Source: Syntrophomonadaceae bacterium
Lineage (GTDB): Bacteria; Bacillota; Syntrophomonadia; Syntrophomonadales; Syntrophomonadaceae
Length of the DNA stretch: 48,098 nt
NCBI GenBank assembly: GCA_012515055.1
Contig: JAAYZA010000198.1
Span: forward strand, 1 to 48,098
Direction of reading: 5' to 3'
Shown in pieces: positions 30,774 through 41,511 of the stretch. Made by a program: the position numbers and the translations under genes. The notes beneath the pieces were generated by a model, which saw nothing but the letters and a program-made list of their open reading frames with translations, was not told where the DNA came from and did no database searches. Position 1 is the stretch's first letter; each line of letters opens with the position of its first letter.

Positions 30774-32315
30774 ATGAACGATAAAAACAGGATATATCTT
30801 TTTGATACCACTTTAAGGGATGGAGAACAGTCCCCGGGAGTCAGCCTCAATGTGGACGAAAAAGTTGAGATCGCTCAACAGCTGGCATTGCTGGGAGTTG
30901 ATATCATTGAAGCTGGTTTCCCCATTGCCTCACCGGGGGATTTTGCGGCGGTAAAAAAGATCGCTGATACGGTTGAGGGGCCTGTTATAGCGGGCCTTTG
31001 CCGGGCCGTTAAAAAAGATATCGATCGCACCTGGGAAGCGATAAAAGGGGCGAAAAGGCCGCGGATACACACCTTTCTGGCTTCTTCCGACATCCATTTG
31101 CAGCATAAACTCATGCTGTCCCGGGAAGAGGCGTTGAACCAGGCAGTGGAAGCCGTTAAATATGCCCGGAGCCTGTCACCTGATGTTGAATTCTCTGCGG
31201 AAGATGCTTCCCGTTCCGATCTGGACTATCTGGTCCAGCTCATAACGGCAGTCATCGATGCCGGTGCCAATGTGGTAAACCTGCCGGACACAGTAGGATA
31301 CGCTGTTCCTGATGAGTTCGGACAGTTTATCCGTTCGGTCATGGAAAGGGTACCCAATATAGATAAGGCCATCGTAAGCGTTCATTGTCATGATGATCTG
31401 GGGATGGCCGTGGCCAATTCCCTGGCCGGGGTGGCCAATGGTGCCCGCCAGGTAGAGGTGGCAGTGAATGGTATCGGAGAAAGGGCTGGCAATGCATCAC
31501 TGGAAGAGATCATCATGGCCCTTTATACCCGCAAGCCTTTTTACAATAAAGAAATCAATGTCAACTATCGTGAGATTTATCGTACCAGCCGCCTGGTCAG
31601 CAATCTGACCGGCATGGTCATTGCCCCTAACAAGGCAGTGGTAGGGCGCAATGCCTTTGCCCATGAATCCGGGATACATCAGGACGGGGTATTGAAGGAA
31701 CGTTCCACCTATGAAATCATGAGCCCGGAATTGGTGGGGGTTAACCGCAGCAATCTGGTTTTAGGCAAACATTCCGGGAGGCATGCTTTTAAAGACCGGC
31801 TGGATCAGCTGGGTTATGATTTAAAAGAAGACGAACTGGCTATGGCTTTTGTTGATTTTAAGGAAATAGCCGATAAGAAAAAAGAAGTGACAGATGATGA
31901 TCTGGAGGCCTTGATCAAGGATCATATCTGGAAAGTACCGGAAAGGTTTTCTCTGGAATATCTGCATATATCCAGCGGCACCACTGTAGTGCCTATGGCC
32001 ACTGTCAGGCTCAGCATTGAAGGGAATGGCTTTGAGGCTGCGGCAACTGGTGATGGACCGGTGGATGCTGCCTGTAAGGCAGTGGACAAGATCACGGATA
32101 TATACGGGAAACTGCATTCCTATAAATTGAATGCGGTCAGCGGCGGCAAGGATGCCCTGGGGGAAGTAAATGCCCGGGTGAGCATCAATGGTGTGATGTA
32201 TAATGGCCGAGGCCTGAGTACCGACATCATCGAGGCCAGTGTCAAAGCCTATATAAATGCCATCAACAAACATTTTTATGCTGAGCAGCGGGTCAGAGAA
32301 GAACGAGAGAAGTAG
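30774..32315 (+). CDS. leuA: 2-isopropylmalate synthase
   Basis: [33 protein letters not shown]-terminal LeuA dimer domain. Confidence 0.96.
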   Translation: MNDKNRIYLFDTTLRDGEQSPGVSLNVDEKVEIAQQLALLGVDIIEAGFPIASPGDFAAVKKIADTVEGPVIAGLCRAVKKDIDRTWEAIKGAKRPRIHTFLASSDIHLQHKLMLSREEALNQAVEAVKYARSLSPDVEFSAEDASRSDLDYLVQLITAVIDAGANVVNLPDTVGYAVPDEFGQFIRSVMERVPNIDKAIVSVHCHDDLGMAVANSLAGVANGARQVEVAVNGIGERAGNASLEEIIMALYTRKPFYNKEINVNYREIYRTSRLVSNLTGMVIAPNKAVVGRNAFAHESGIHQDGVLKERSTYEIMSPELVGVNRSNLVLGKHSGRHAFKDRLDQLGYDLKEDELAMAFVDFKEIADKKKEVTDDDLEALIKDHIWKVPERFSLEYLHISSGTTVVPMATVRLSIEGNGFEAAATGDGPVDAACKAVDKITDIYGKLHSYKLNAVSGGKDALGEVNARVSINGVMYNGRGLSTDIIEASVKAYINAINKHFYAEQRVREEREK

Positions 32316-32331
32316 AAGGAGGAGCAAATCT

Positions 32332-33591
32332 ATGGGAATGACCATCAGTCAAAAGATACTGGCGGTCCATGCGGGACGGGATCATGTGGAGGCGGGTGAA
32401 CTGATCAACTGCCAGCTGGATGTAATTTTGGGCAATGATGTTACAGCACCGGTGGCCATTTCAGAATTCGACCGTCTGGGGTATCCTCAGGTCATCGATC
32501 GGGACAAAATCGTCCTGGTGCCGGATCATTTTACACCCAATAAAGATATCAAATCGGCGGAACAGGCCAAGATCCTGCGGGATTTCGCCCGAAAACATAA
32601 ATTATCCAATTATTTTGAGATCGGCCAGATGGGAATTGAACACTGTCTGCTGCCGGAACAGGGCCTGGTGGCTCCGGGGGACCTGATCATCGGCGCTGAT
32701 TCTCACACCTGTACCTATGGAGCCCTGGGGGCTTTCGCCACCGGAGTAGGTTCAACGGATATGGCTGCGGCCATGGCCACCGGGGAAGCCTGGTTTAAAG
32801 TGCCGGAAGCCATTAAATTCGTCTATTATGGTAAATTGCCTGAATATGTAGGCGGTAAGGATTTGATACTACATACAATTGGCGATATCGGGGTGGATGG
32901 AGCCCGCTACATGTCCATGGAGTTTACCGGGGAAGCTATTGACAGCCTTTCCATAGATAACCGCTTCACCATGGCTAATATGGCCATCGAAGCCGGGGGA
33001 AAAAACGGGATCATTGCACCGGATGATATTACCCAGGGCTATGTGCAGGGCCGGGTAAAACGACCCTTCAATATTTATAAATCCGATGAGGATGCCAGAT
33101 ATTACGATGTACGGGAATATGATGTCAGCCGGCTGGAACCGGTGGTGGCTTTCCCCCATCTGCCGGAGAACACTCGCTTTGTCAGTGAAGCAGCTGATGT
33201 GAAAATAGATCAGGTGGTTATCGGCTCCTGCACCAATGGCCGGATCGAGGATCTTAAAACCGCTGCTGCCATATTGAAAGGCAGAAAAGTGCATCCGGAA
33301 CTGCGGGTGATAATTTTCCCCGGTACCCAGCAAATATATCTGGAAGCATTACGGCTGGGTTATATTGAGACCTTTATAGAAGCCGGCGCCATTGTCAGCA
33401 CCCCTACCTGCGGACCCTGCCTGGGAGGGCATATGGGGATACTGGCTAAAGGGGAAAGGGCTCTGGCCACCACCAACCGCAATTTTGTGGGGCGGATGGG
33501 CCACCCGGAAAGCGAAGTATACCTGTCCAGTCCGGCAGTAGCAGCTGCCAGTGCTGTTAAAGGCAGGATCACACCTCCCTGGGCGGTATAG
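32332..33591 (+). CDS. leuC: 3-isopropylmalate dehydratase large subunit
   Basis: Aconitase motifs [44 protein letters not shown]. Confidence 0.96.
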   Translation: MGMTISQKILAVHAGRDHVEAGELINCQLDVILGNDVTAPVAISEFDRLGYPQVIDRDKIVLVPDHFTPNKDIKSAEQAKILRDFARKHKLSNYFEIGQMGIEHCLLPEQGLVAPGDLIIGADSHTCTYGALGAFATGVGSTDMAAAMATGEAWFKVPEAIKFVYYGKLPEYVGGKDLILHTIGDIGVDGARYMSMEFTGEAIDSLSIDNRFTMANMAIEAGGKNGIIAPDDITQGYVQGRVKRPFNIYKSDEDARYYDVREYDVSRLEPVVAFPHLPENTRFVSEAADVKIDQVVIGSCTNGRIEDLKTAAAILKGRKVHPELRVIIFPGTQQIYLEALRLGYIETFIEAGAIVSTPTCGPCLGGHMGILAKGERALATTNRNFVGRMGHPESEVYLSSPAVAAASAVKGRITPPWAV

Positions 33592-33619
33592 AGGATCAAG
33601 GAAGGAAGGATGGTTTGCT

Positions 33620-34117
33620 ATGAAATTAAGTGGGAAAGTCCATAAATTTGGGGCTGATATCGATACCGATGCCATAATACCAGCCCGTTATCTAAATACT
33701 TTTGACCCGGATGAACTGGCCCAACACTGCATGGAAGATGCGGATCCCCTTTTCCCCTCCCGAGTGGAGGCGGGGGATATCATTGTAGCCGACAAAAATT
33801 TTGGCTGCGGCAGTTCCCGCGAGCATGCACCAATTGCCATCAAGGGTGCCGGTGTTTCCTGTGTTATCGCCCGTTCTTTCGCCCGGATATTTTATCGTAA
33901 TTCCATTAACATAGGACTGCCTATCCTGGAATGTGATGCGGTAATCGATGCTGTACAGGAAGGTGACGAACTGGAAGTGGATCTGGAAACGGGTGTCATT
34001 ATCAATAAACGCAGTAATGAGCAATTCCAGGCCATACCCTTCCCGGAATTCATGCAGGCCATCATAACCCGGGGCGGACTGATAAATTATGTCAAAGCCA
34101 AGGACAGCAATGCGTAA
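33620..34117 (+). CDS. leuD: 3-isopropylmalate dehydratase small subunit
   Basis: [25 protein letters not shown]. Confidence 0.96.
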   Translation: MKLSGKVHKFGADIDTDAIIPARYLNTFDPDELAQHCMEDADPLFPSRVEAGDIIVADKNFGCGSSREHAPIAIKGAGVSCVIARSFARIFYRNSINIGLPILECDAVIDAVQEGDELEVDLETGVIINKRSNEQFQAIPFPEFMQAIITRGGLINYVKAKDSNA

Positions 34118-34137
34118 AGCAAGAAAGGATGAACAAA

Positions 34138-35211
34138 ATGTTTAAAATAGCAGTACTGCCCGGTGACGGCATTGGGATCGAAATCGTTCCTGAAGCCATC
34201 AAAGCTCTGGAAGCCATCGGGGAGAAATTTGGTCATAAATTCGAGTTTACCGAAGCATTGATTGGCGGAGCAGCTTATGATGAGGTGGGTCACCCTCTGC
34301 CCCCGGAAACTCTCAGGCTGTGCCGGGAAGCAGATGCTATTTTACTGGGTGCCATCGGCGGACCACAGTGGGAGGAACTGCCGGTGCATCTGCGTCCGGA
34401 AGTGGGGGCCCTGCTGCCCTTGAGAAAGGAATTGGGACTTTACGCTAATCTGCGCCCTTGTATGCTGTTTCCCAGTCTGCTGGGTGCTTCCACCCTGAAA
34501 GAAGAGGTTTTACAGGGTGTTGATATCATGGTGATCCGGGAACTGACCGGCGGGGCTTATTTTGGGGAAAAACACCATGAAAACCTGATGGGCGGCGGGG
34601 AAAAAGCCACTGACTGCATGACATATACCAGTTCGGAAATTGAAAGAATAATCAATTTGGCCTATGACACTGCCCGGAAACGGGGTAAAAAATTATGTTC
34701 AGTTGATAAAGCCAATGTTTTGGAGTCATCTCGTTTATGGAGGAAAATCGCTGTAAAAATGGCAGCGGAGAATCCTGATGTGGAAACCACCCATATGTAT
34801 GTGGACAATTGTGCCATGCAATTGATCCGCAATCCGCGTCAGTTCGATGTCATCGTGACGGAAAACCTTTTTGGGGATATTTTAACTGATGAAGCCTCCA
34901 TGCTCAGCGGTTCACTGGGTATGCTGCCCAGTGCTTCCCTCGGCGGGCAGGTGGGTTTATATGAACCATCCCATGGCAGTGCCCCGGATATTGCTGGACA
35001 GGGGAAAGCCAATCCACTGGCAACCATACTTTCAGCCGCTATGATGCTGAGATATTCTTTTAATCTGGAGAATGAAGCCCGGCTGGTGGAAGAAGCCGTC
35101 AATGAGTTTTTGGAACGGGATTATCGTACACCGGATCTCATGGAAGCCGGCAAAAAGCTGGTGACAACTGCTGAGACCGGGGATATAGTAGCAGCATTGA
35201 TAAAGAGATAG
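34138..35211 (+). CDS. leuB: 3-isopropylmalate dehydrogenase
   Basis: [45 protein letters not shown]. Confidence 0.97.
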   Translation: MFKIAVLPGDGIGIEIVPEAIKALEAIGEKFGHKFEFTEALIGGAAYDEVGHPLPPETLRLCREADAILLGAIGGPQWEELPVHLRPEVGALLPLRKELGLYANLRPCMLFPSLLGASTLKEEVLQGVDIMVIRELTGGAYFGEKHHENLMGGGEKATDCMTYTSSEIERIINLAYDTARKRGKKLCSVDKANVLESSRLWRKIAVKMAAENPDVETTHMYVDNCAMQLIRNPRQFDVIVTENLFGDILTDEASMLSGSLGMLPSASLGGQVGLYEPSHGSAPDIAGQGKANPLATILSAAMMLRYSFNLENEARLVEEAVNEFLERDYRTPDLMEAGKKLVTTAETGDIVAALIKR

Positions 35212-35255
35212 TATAAAAACTTGATTAAGGGGGAGTTAGAATTGGGGATTACCAG

Positions 35256-36818
35256 TTGAATACCATGATTTATGATACTACATTAAGGGACGGTTCCCAG
35301 ACCGAAGGCATCAGTTTTTCCCTGGAAGACAAGCTGCGCATAGCCCGCAAGCTTGATTATCTGGGGATCAGCTATATAGAAGGCGGATGGCCGGGGAGTA
35401 ATCCCAAGGACCTGGAATTTTTCCGCCAGATACAGCAGGTCCCGCTGGAAAATGCCCGTATTGCTGCTTTTGGCTCTACCCGTAAACCGGGGATAAGAGT
35501 GGACCAGGACAGCAATGTCCAGGCATTATTGGAAGCGGGGACGCCGGTGGTGACCATTGTGGGGAAATCCTGGGACTTTCATGTCCTGCGGGCTCTGGAA
35601 ACCACCCTGGAAGAAAATCTGGCCATGATCAGTGATACCATTGCTTATTTAAAAAGCAAAGGTCTGGAAGTGATCTTTGATGCGGAACATTTCTATGATG
35701 GCTTTAAAAATAACCGCGAATACGCTTTACAGGTTTTAACGGCGGCTGCAGAAGCCGATTGGATCATTTTATGTGATACCAATGGGGGAGCGATGCCCTG
35801 GGAGGTTGGAGAGATAACCGCAGTGGCGGCACAGACGGTTAAAAACCCCCTGGGGATCCATGCTCATAATGATTCCGGCTGTGCAGTCAGTAATTCCCTG
35901 GCAGCGGTGCGGGCCGGATGCCGACAGGTGCAGGGGACTATCAATGGTTATGGAGAACGCTGCGGCAATGCTGATCTGTGCTCCATCATCCCCAATCTGG
36001 AATTGAAGATGGATCTTACGGCACTGCCGCCGGGCAATTTAAAGAATCTGGCTGAGGTTTCCCATTATATCAGTGAAGTTGCCAACATGCCCCACCACAA
36101 TAATCAGCCCTTTGTCGGGCATGGAGCTTTTGCTCATAAAGGGGGCATCCACGTCAGTGCTTTGCTCAAGGACTCATTGACCTATGAACATATCAATCCA
36201 GAGGCAGTGGGCAATAAGCGGCGGGTGCTGGTTTCGGAACTCTCCGGTCTGTCCAATCTGCTGTATAAAGCGAAGGAACTCAACCTGGATGTGAATACCT
36301 ATGATGCTGAGACCCGTAAAGTGATACGCCGGATCAAGGAATTGGAAAACCAGGGTTTTCAGTTTGAAGGTGCCGATGCTTCACTGGAACTTTTGCTGCG
36401 CAAAGCTTTTGGGCAGTATGATGATTATTTTCAATTGAATAATCTGAAACTGATCATGGAAAAAAGTGAAGGGCAGGAAATCACTGCTGAGGCCATGATC
36501 AAACTGACCATAGGTGACCGGACCTTTCATACCGCTGCCGATGGCGACGGACCCGTCGATGCGCTGGATAATTCCATCCGCAAAGCTTTGACGGAAGTAT
36601 ATCCGGAAATAAGCTCCATGCATCTGAGCGATTATAAAGTCCGGGTCCTGGATGGCAATAAAGGCACCAGTGCCAAAGTCCGGGTCTTAATCGATTCAGT
36701 CGATGATGCGCGGCAATGGAGTACCGTAGGCGTGTCGGAAAACATTATCGAAGCGTCTTATCAGGCCATTGTTGACAGTATCAATTATATGCTGATGAAA
36801 AAGCAAATACCGGAATAA
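35256..36818 (+). CDS. cimA: (R)-citramalate synthase
   Basis: YDTTLRDGSQTEGISFSLEDKL, SYIEGGWPGSNPKD, CimA-type. Confidence 0.93.
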   Translation: MNTMIYDTTLRDGSQTEGISFSLEDKLRIARKLDYLGISYIEGGWPGSNPKDLEFFRQIQQVPLENARIAAFGSTRKPGIRVDQDSNVQALLEAGTPVVTIVGKSWDFHVLRALETTLEENLAMISDTIAYLKSKGLEVIFDAEHFYDGFKNNREYALQVLTAAAEADWIILCDTNGGAMPWEVGEITAVAAQTVKNPLGIHAHNDSGCAVSNSLAAVRAGCRQVQGTINGYGERCGNADLCSIIPNLELKMDLTALPPGNLKNLAEVSHYISEVANMPHHNNQPFVGHGAFAHKGGIHVSALLKDSLTYEHINPEAVGNKRRVLVSELSGLSNLLYKAKELNLDVNTYDAETRKVIRRIKELENQGFQFEGADASLELLLRKAFGQYDDYFQLNNLKLIMEKSEGQEITAEAMIKLTIGDRTFHTAADGDGPVDALDNSIRKALTEVYPEISSMHLSDYKVRVLDGNKGTSAKVRVLIDSVDDARQWSTVGVSENIIEASYQAIVDSINYMLMKKQIPE

Positions 36819-36863
36819 ATATAAATCTAATTGCTTCTTTTTCATAAATTAATCGGGTTGAAA

Positions 36864-36905
36864 GCGGGACGGGGAGTGCTGGGGTACTTCCCGTCCCGCT
36901 TTGAC
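36864..36905 (+). terminator. Rho-independent terminator of ilv-leu-cimA operon
   Basis: GCGGGACGGGGAGT-gctggggt-ACTTCCCGTCCCGC-TTT. Confidence 0.8.
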
Positions 36906-37122
36906 CTGGAATGTTTTGAGTCTGTCGGAATGATAAAACTTTTTAAGCTTAAAATATATTTAAAGCTGATGGTTTGCATTAAATGATTTCTTTGATCCTT
37001 ATGGCAAGAAGCTGGTTGGCATAAGACATGTATATAAATGGTAAACATAATGACTGCCGGGGGATTAAATGCTATTATATAAAAGTAAATTGTAAACTAA
37101 CGGTTGTGGGGGGAAGTAATAA

Positions 37123-38193
37123 ATGAAAGCTATGATAATGGCTGCCGGAGTAGGTTCCCGGCTTATGCCGCTGACAGTGGAAGTTCCCAAGCCTATGATA
37201 CCGATGGCCAATCGGCCCCTGATGGAAAGCATCGTCAATCTGCTTAACGCGCACCAATTTGATGATGTGATCGCTAATTTGCACTATCATGCCGCAGCCA
37301 TCAGCGGGTATTTTGGCAACGGGGAAGCATTCGGGCTGAAGATGCAGTATTCTCTGGAAGAGGAACTGAAAGGCACCGCCGGCGGGGTGAAAAATTGTGA
37401 AGGTTTTTTGAATGAGACCTTTGCGGTGGTCAGCGGCGATGCTCTGACTGATATCGATCTTACTGCACTGCTGGCTGCCCATCGTAAAAATGGCGCATTG
37501 GCCACCATTGCCATGAAAAAGGTCGATGATATGGAGCAGTTCGGTGTGGTGGTTCATAATGACGCCGGAAAAATAGAAAGATTCCAGGAAAAACCAAAAA
37601 GGGAAGAAGCATTAAGCGACATGGCCAACACCGGCATTTATATTTTTGAACCGGAGATTTTTAAATACATACCAGCGCGGCAGTTTTACGATTTTGGCAA
37701 ACAGGTTTTTCCTCATCTGGTCAAGATCAAGGCACCTTTCTATGGCACGCCCATCCAGGATTACTGGTGTGATATCGGTAATATAAACACTTATCGCCAG
37801 GCACATAAAGATGTTTTATCTGGTTATGTACGGACCAAAACCGAAAGGATCATCATCAACGGCCACAGTGATGCCCGGGTCCTCTGCGGCGAAGATACCA
37901 GGATCGGAAAAGATGTGGTTTTCTCCGGCAGCATTGTGATTGGCAGCCGCTGTGTAATAGAGGATGGTGCCCATCTCAGCAACTGCGTCATCTGGGATGA
38001 TACCGTGATAGGGGAGAATTCTTCCCTGCTGGATTGTGTGGTGGGGAGTTCCTGCCAGATAGGGCGCCAGGTAACTGTCAATAGCGGGGCAGTGGTAGCC
38101 AGCCGCTGTCACCTGGAGGATGGCGCCGAGATTAAGGCGGGGCAGAAGGTTTTTGTTAATACTTCGGGGTTGTTGCAGCTAGACCAAGGATAG
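37123..38193 (+). CDS. Sugar-1-phosphate nucleotidyltransferase with left-handed beta-helix C-terminus
   Basis: MKAMIMAAGVGSRLMPLTVEVPKPMIPMANRPLME; hexapeptide-like C-terminal repeats. Confidence 0.93.
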   Translation: MKAMIMAAGVGSRLMPLTVEVPKPMIPMANRPLMESIVNLLNAHQFDDVIANLHYHAAAISGYFGNGEAFGLKMQYSLEEELKGTAGGVKNCEGFLNETFAVVSGDALTDIDLTALLAAHRKNGALATIAMKKVDDMEQFGVVVHNDAGKIERFQEKPKREEALSDMANTGIYIFEPEIFKYIPARQFYDFGKQVFPHLVKIKAPFYGTPIQDYWCDIGNINTYRQAHKDVLSGYVRTKTERIIINGHSDARVLCGEDTRIGKDVVFSGSIVIGSRCVIEDGAHLSNCVIWDDTVIGENSSLLDCVVGSSCQIGRQVTVNSGAVVASRCHLEDGAEIKAGQKVFVNTSGLLQLDQG

Positions 38194-38208
38194 CTCGCAG
38201 ACCGAGGA

Positions 38209-38521
38209 TAGCTCGCGAATCTCATCGTTATGAATGCAAGCCCGTCAATCGACGTACGTTAAGTACGTCTCAATCCGGGCTTTTTTCATGCCTCGATCTT
38301 CGCGGCTCTCCTCGGTCTGCAGGTTATCCCTATAGCTCGCGAATCTCATCGTTATGAATGCAAGCCCGTCAATCGACATAGGTTAAGTACGTCTCAATCC
38401 GGGCTTTTTTCATGCCTCGATCTTCGCGGCTCTCCTCGGTCTGCAGGTTATCTCTATAGCTCACGAATCTCATCGTTATGAATGCAAGCCCGTCAATCGA
38501 CGTAGGTTCGACGGGCTTTTT
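38209..38521 (+). repeat. 124-bp tandem repeat, 2 full copies + 1 partial, each with a terminator-like hairpin
   Basis: Units at 38209, 38333, 38457; three observed substitutions between units 1 and 2; AAGCCCG...CGGGCTTTTTT hairpins. Confidence 0.92.
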
Positions 38522-38524
38522 GGA

Positions 38525-39100
38525 TTACCATTCGTCATTGGTCAGGATTTCGGAGTAATAGGTATCAAATTCGCTGAACTCGGATTTCAGGGTTTCTATT
38601 GATTCTTCATCATATATGGGCATCCATATATAAATATAAAAATCCTCTTTCTCCTTTACCAGCAGCGCCACTTCCCGGCCCATTTCTTCTTCATCCTTGA
38701 GTCCGGCATAAACCACCATGGCGGTATTGTTCCATTCCTGGGTGTATTCCGGCAGTACTTTGACCTTTAGTTCTGTGTCGATATCGGTGGTGGTGCTGGA
38801 CAGGATCTCAGCAGTGTCTTTAACTATTTCGGGGCGTTTTTCAATAAGCTCAGAAGGTTTGTTTACGCCATACTGGGGCAAAAACTGCAGGGACCAGAAC
38901 ACGCTCAGATTTTCTGCCATTCCCTCATAATCGCTGCCGGCATAGGCAAGATAGAAATTTTCCACGGTTTTTTCCGGACCTCCGGTTTTTCCAATGTTGG
39001 GGTAGAAGGTGGCCAGGCAGAACATAGCGGCAAAAGCTATTACGGCCAGTATCGGCAGTACAATGGGAACACCAGCTTTTTTAGCAGTATCCAATATCAA
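38525..39100 (-). CDS. Hypothetical membrane-anchored protein
   Basis: N-terminal TM (VLPILAVIAFAAMFCLATFYP) then soluble NTF2/DUF4878-like domain. Confidence 0.7.
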   Translation of the reverse strand: MILDTAKKAGVPIVLPILAVIAFAAMFCLATFYPNIGKTGGPEKTVENFYLAYAGSDYEGMAENLSVFWSLQFLPQYGVNKPSELIEKRPEIVKDTAEILSSTTTDIDTELKVKVLPEYTQEWNNTAMVVYAGLKDEEEMGREVALLVKEKEDFYIYIWMPIYDEESIETLKSEFSEFDTYYSEILTNDEW

Positions 39101-39226
39101 ATTCCCTCCTTTTTGTATAGAATTGAATCTATATTAATGTTAATAATAAATACGACAGATACAATTGTAACAAAAAACCAATTGATGCACAATAAGTAAG
39201 TGCTGTCGTTAAGATGGAGGCAGGAT

Positions 39227-40471
39227 TTGAAAAATATCGTAATCATCGGCGCTGGACCCGGGGGTATGATGGCGGCCATCAAAGCCGCTGAGGAGGGGGC
39301 CCGGGTAACATTGCTGGAAAAGATGCCGGAAGCGGGGAAAAAACTTAAAATCACCGGCAAGGGACGCTGCAATATAACCTCATCACTGGAGGGGGAGTTT
39401 TTCCTGGCAGGATACGCCGGGGGGAAGGGGCGTTTTTTATACAGTGTTTTAAATGAATTTTCTAATTTTGATTTGATAGATTTTTTTGAAAAACGGGGAG
39501 TACCCTGCAAAGTGGAACGGGGCAGCCGGATCTTTCCTTGTTCGGATCGGGCGGAAGATGTGGTGGAGGCCTTAAAAGAGGAATTACTGCAAAAAGGAGT
39601 AAAAATATATTATAAAAGCCGGGCCCAGGAATTGATCATTGCTGATGGAGGGGTAACCGGAGTAAAAACCGCTGACAGGGTGTTCCCTGCTCAGGCTGTG
39701 GTTTTAGCAGTGGGGGGCATGTCCTACCCGGGCACTGGCTCTACCGGTGACGGATACCGGCTGGCGGAGTCGGCCGGGCATTCAATAATAACGCCGCGGC
39801 CGGGGCTGGTACCTCTGGTAACTGTTGAGCCCTGGGTAAAGGAGCTCAAGGGACTCAGCCTGAAGAACGTACAATTGACGGCCTTTGAACCGGGGGGGAC
39901 CAGGATAAACCAGGATTTTGGGGAAATGCTTTTTACCCATTTTGGCATTTCCGGTCCCATCGTTTTAAGTATGAGCCGGGATATTGGTGAATATTTGTAT
40001 AAGCATACCGGACAGCAGGTGGGGGTAAAGATTGATTTAAAGCCAGCTTTAAGTGAAGAGACCCTGGAAAAAAGGCTTGATCGTGATTTTGCTCTTTATT
40101 CCCGCAAGCAGTTTAAGAATGCCTTAAATGACCTGCTGCCTAAAAGTCTTATTCCGGTGATAATCGAATTAAGCGGCATAGATCCTGAACAAACCGTCAA
40201 TTCCATTACCAGGAGCCAGCGCCGCGGGCTGGTCAATCTTTTAAAAAATTTGCCGGTGACGGTTAAGGGGACCCGGCCCATCGGTGAGGCCATCGTAACC
40301 GCCGGGGGAGTGAATCTAAAGGAAGTAGATCCGAAAACCATGGGATCTAAAATTACCCGGGGATTGTTTTTTGCCGGGGAGGTCCTGGATATTGATGGAT
40401 ATACCGGGGGATTTAATTTACAGGCGGCCTTTTCCACTGGCTACGCCGCCGGAAAGTACGCTTCGGAGTAA
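39227..40471 (+). CDS. NAD(P)/FAD-dependent oxidoreductase, HI0933/YhiN family
   Basis: IVIIGAGPGGMMAAIKAAEEGARVTLLEKM; TGKGRCNITSS; TTG start after GGAGG. Confidence 0.92.
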   Translation: MKNIVIIGAGPGGMMAAIKAAEEGARVTLLEKMPEAGKKLKITGKGRCNITSSLEGEFFLAGYAGGKGRFLYSVLNEFSNFDLIDFFEKRGVPCKVERGSRIFPCSDRAEDVVEALKEELLQKGVKIYYKSRAQELIIADGGVTGVKTADRVFPAQAVVLAVGGMSYPGTGSTGDGYRLAESAGHSIITPRPGLVPLVTVEPWVKELKGLSLKNVQLTAFEPGGTRINQDFGEMLFTHFGISGPIVLSMSRDIGEYLYKHTGQQVGVKIDLKPALSEETLEKRLDRDFALYSRKQFKNALNDLLPKSLIPVIIELSGIDPEQTVNSITRSQRRGLVNLLKNLPVTVKGTRPIGEAIVTAGGVNLKEVDPKTMGSKITRGLFFAGEVLDIDGYTGGFNLQAAFSTGYAAGKYASE

Positions 40472-40518
40472 ATGGTTCTAACCCCGTAAACAACAAGGAT
40501 AGGGGGCAATACCTTACA

Positions 40519-40554
40519 TTGACGGACCGAGTGATTTCTGCTAACATGTGTTAG
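40519..40554 (+). promoter_or_regulatory. Promoter TTGACG-N17-TAACAT with operator-like CTAACA-TG-TGTTAG over the -10
   Basis: Hexamer spacing exactly 17 nt; inverted repeat 40541-40554. Confidence 0.6.
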
Positions 40555-40611
40555 ATATATTGGCAGCAATAGTTGTCAGTTCATTATATTTACACTGGAG
40601 GAATTATTAAA

Positions 40612-41493
40612 ATGGCCAAATTCAACGATGCGTATACTGGTTCCAGCGATTATATAGTATCAGAGGAGCTTAGAAACAGCGTTAATATAGCCATCGCTTT
40701 GCAAAAACCTTTGCTGATCAAAGGTGAACCTGGCACGGGTAAAACCATGCTGGCTCAAAGTATTGCTGATTCGCTGGGAAAACCGCTGCTGATCTGGAAC
40801 ATCAAATCCACCACCAAAGCCCAGGAAGGTCTCTATGTTTATGACACTGTACAAAGGCTTTATGACAGTCAGTTTGGTGACCAGGATGTGGCTGATATCA
40901 AACAGTACATCAAGCTGGGCAAACTGGGAGAAGCTTTGAATGCTGATGAACAGGTGGTCCTGCTTATTGACGAAATCGATAAAGCTGACCTGGAGTTTCC
41001 CAATGACCTGCTGTGGGAATTGGACCAGATGAGCTTTTATATCCCGGAGACCAAGGAAACCATCACTGCTAAAACCAGACCAATAGTTATTGTGACCAGC
41101 AACGCGGAAAAAGAACTCCCGGATGCTTTCCTGCGCCGCTGTATCTTCCACTATATTGCTTTCCCTGATCCCAAGGGCATGGAGGCCATCGTCAAAGTCC
41201 ACCATCCCCGTCTGGAAAGAAAATTACTGGACCAGGCTATGGAGACCTTCTATATGTTAAGAGAGGTACCCCATATGCAAAAGCGTCCCAGCACCAGTGA
41301 GCTGATCGATTGGCTGCAGGCCCTGGTAGTGGGGGGCATCAAACCGGATAAAATCAAGGAAGAACTGCCTTTCCTGGGGGTTTTGCTCAAGAAAAATGAG
41401 GACCTGGATACTTTGCTGAACAGCGTTTACAATAAAGGTCAGGCCGCCGGGCGGACCTATATCGGCGGCTCTTTAAACCGCTATCGTCAATAG
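40612..41493 (+). CDS. MoxR-family AAA+ ATPase
   Basis: GEPGTGKTMLAQSIA Walker A; LLIDEIDKAD Walker B; VTSNAEKELPDAFLRRC. Confidence 0.94.
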   Translation: MAKFNDAYTGSSDYIVSEELRNSVNIAIALQKPLLIKGEPGTGKTMLAQSIADSLGKPLLIWNIKSTTKAQEGLYVYDTVQRLYDSQFGDQDVADIKQYIKLGKLGEALNADEQVVLLIDEIDKADLEFPNDLLWELDQMSFYIPETKETITAKTRPIVIVTSNAEKELPDAFLRRCIFHYIAFPDPKGMEAIVKVHHPRLERKLLDQAMETFYMLREVPHMQKRPSTSELIDWLQALVVGGIKPDKIKEELPFLGVLLKKNEDLDTLLNSVYNKGQAAGRTYIGGSLNRYRQ

Positions 41494-41511
41494 ATACTGG
41501 AGAGATTAATT

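Noticed and set aside
38209-38521. CRISPR array
   Set aside because: Repeats are long contiguous tandem units with no spacers; hairpins with T-runs fit terminators
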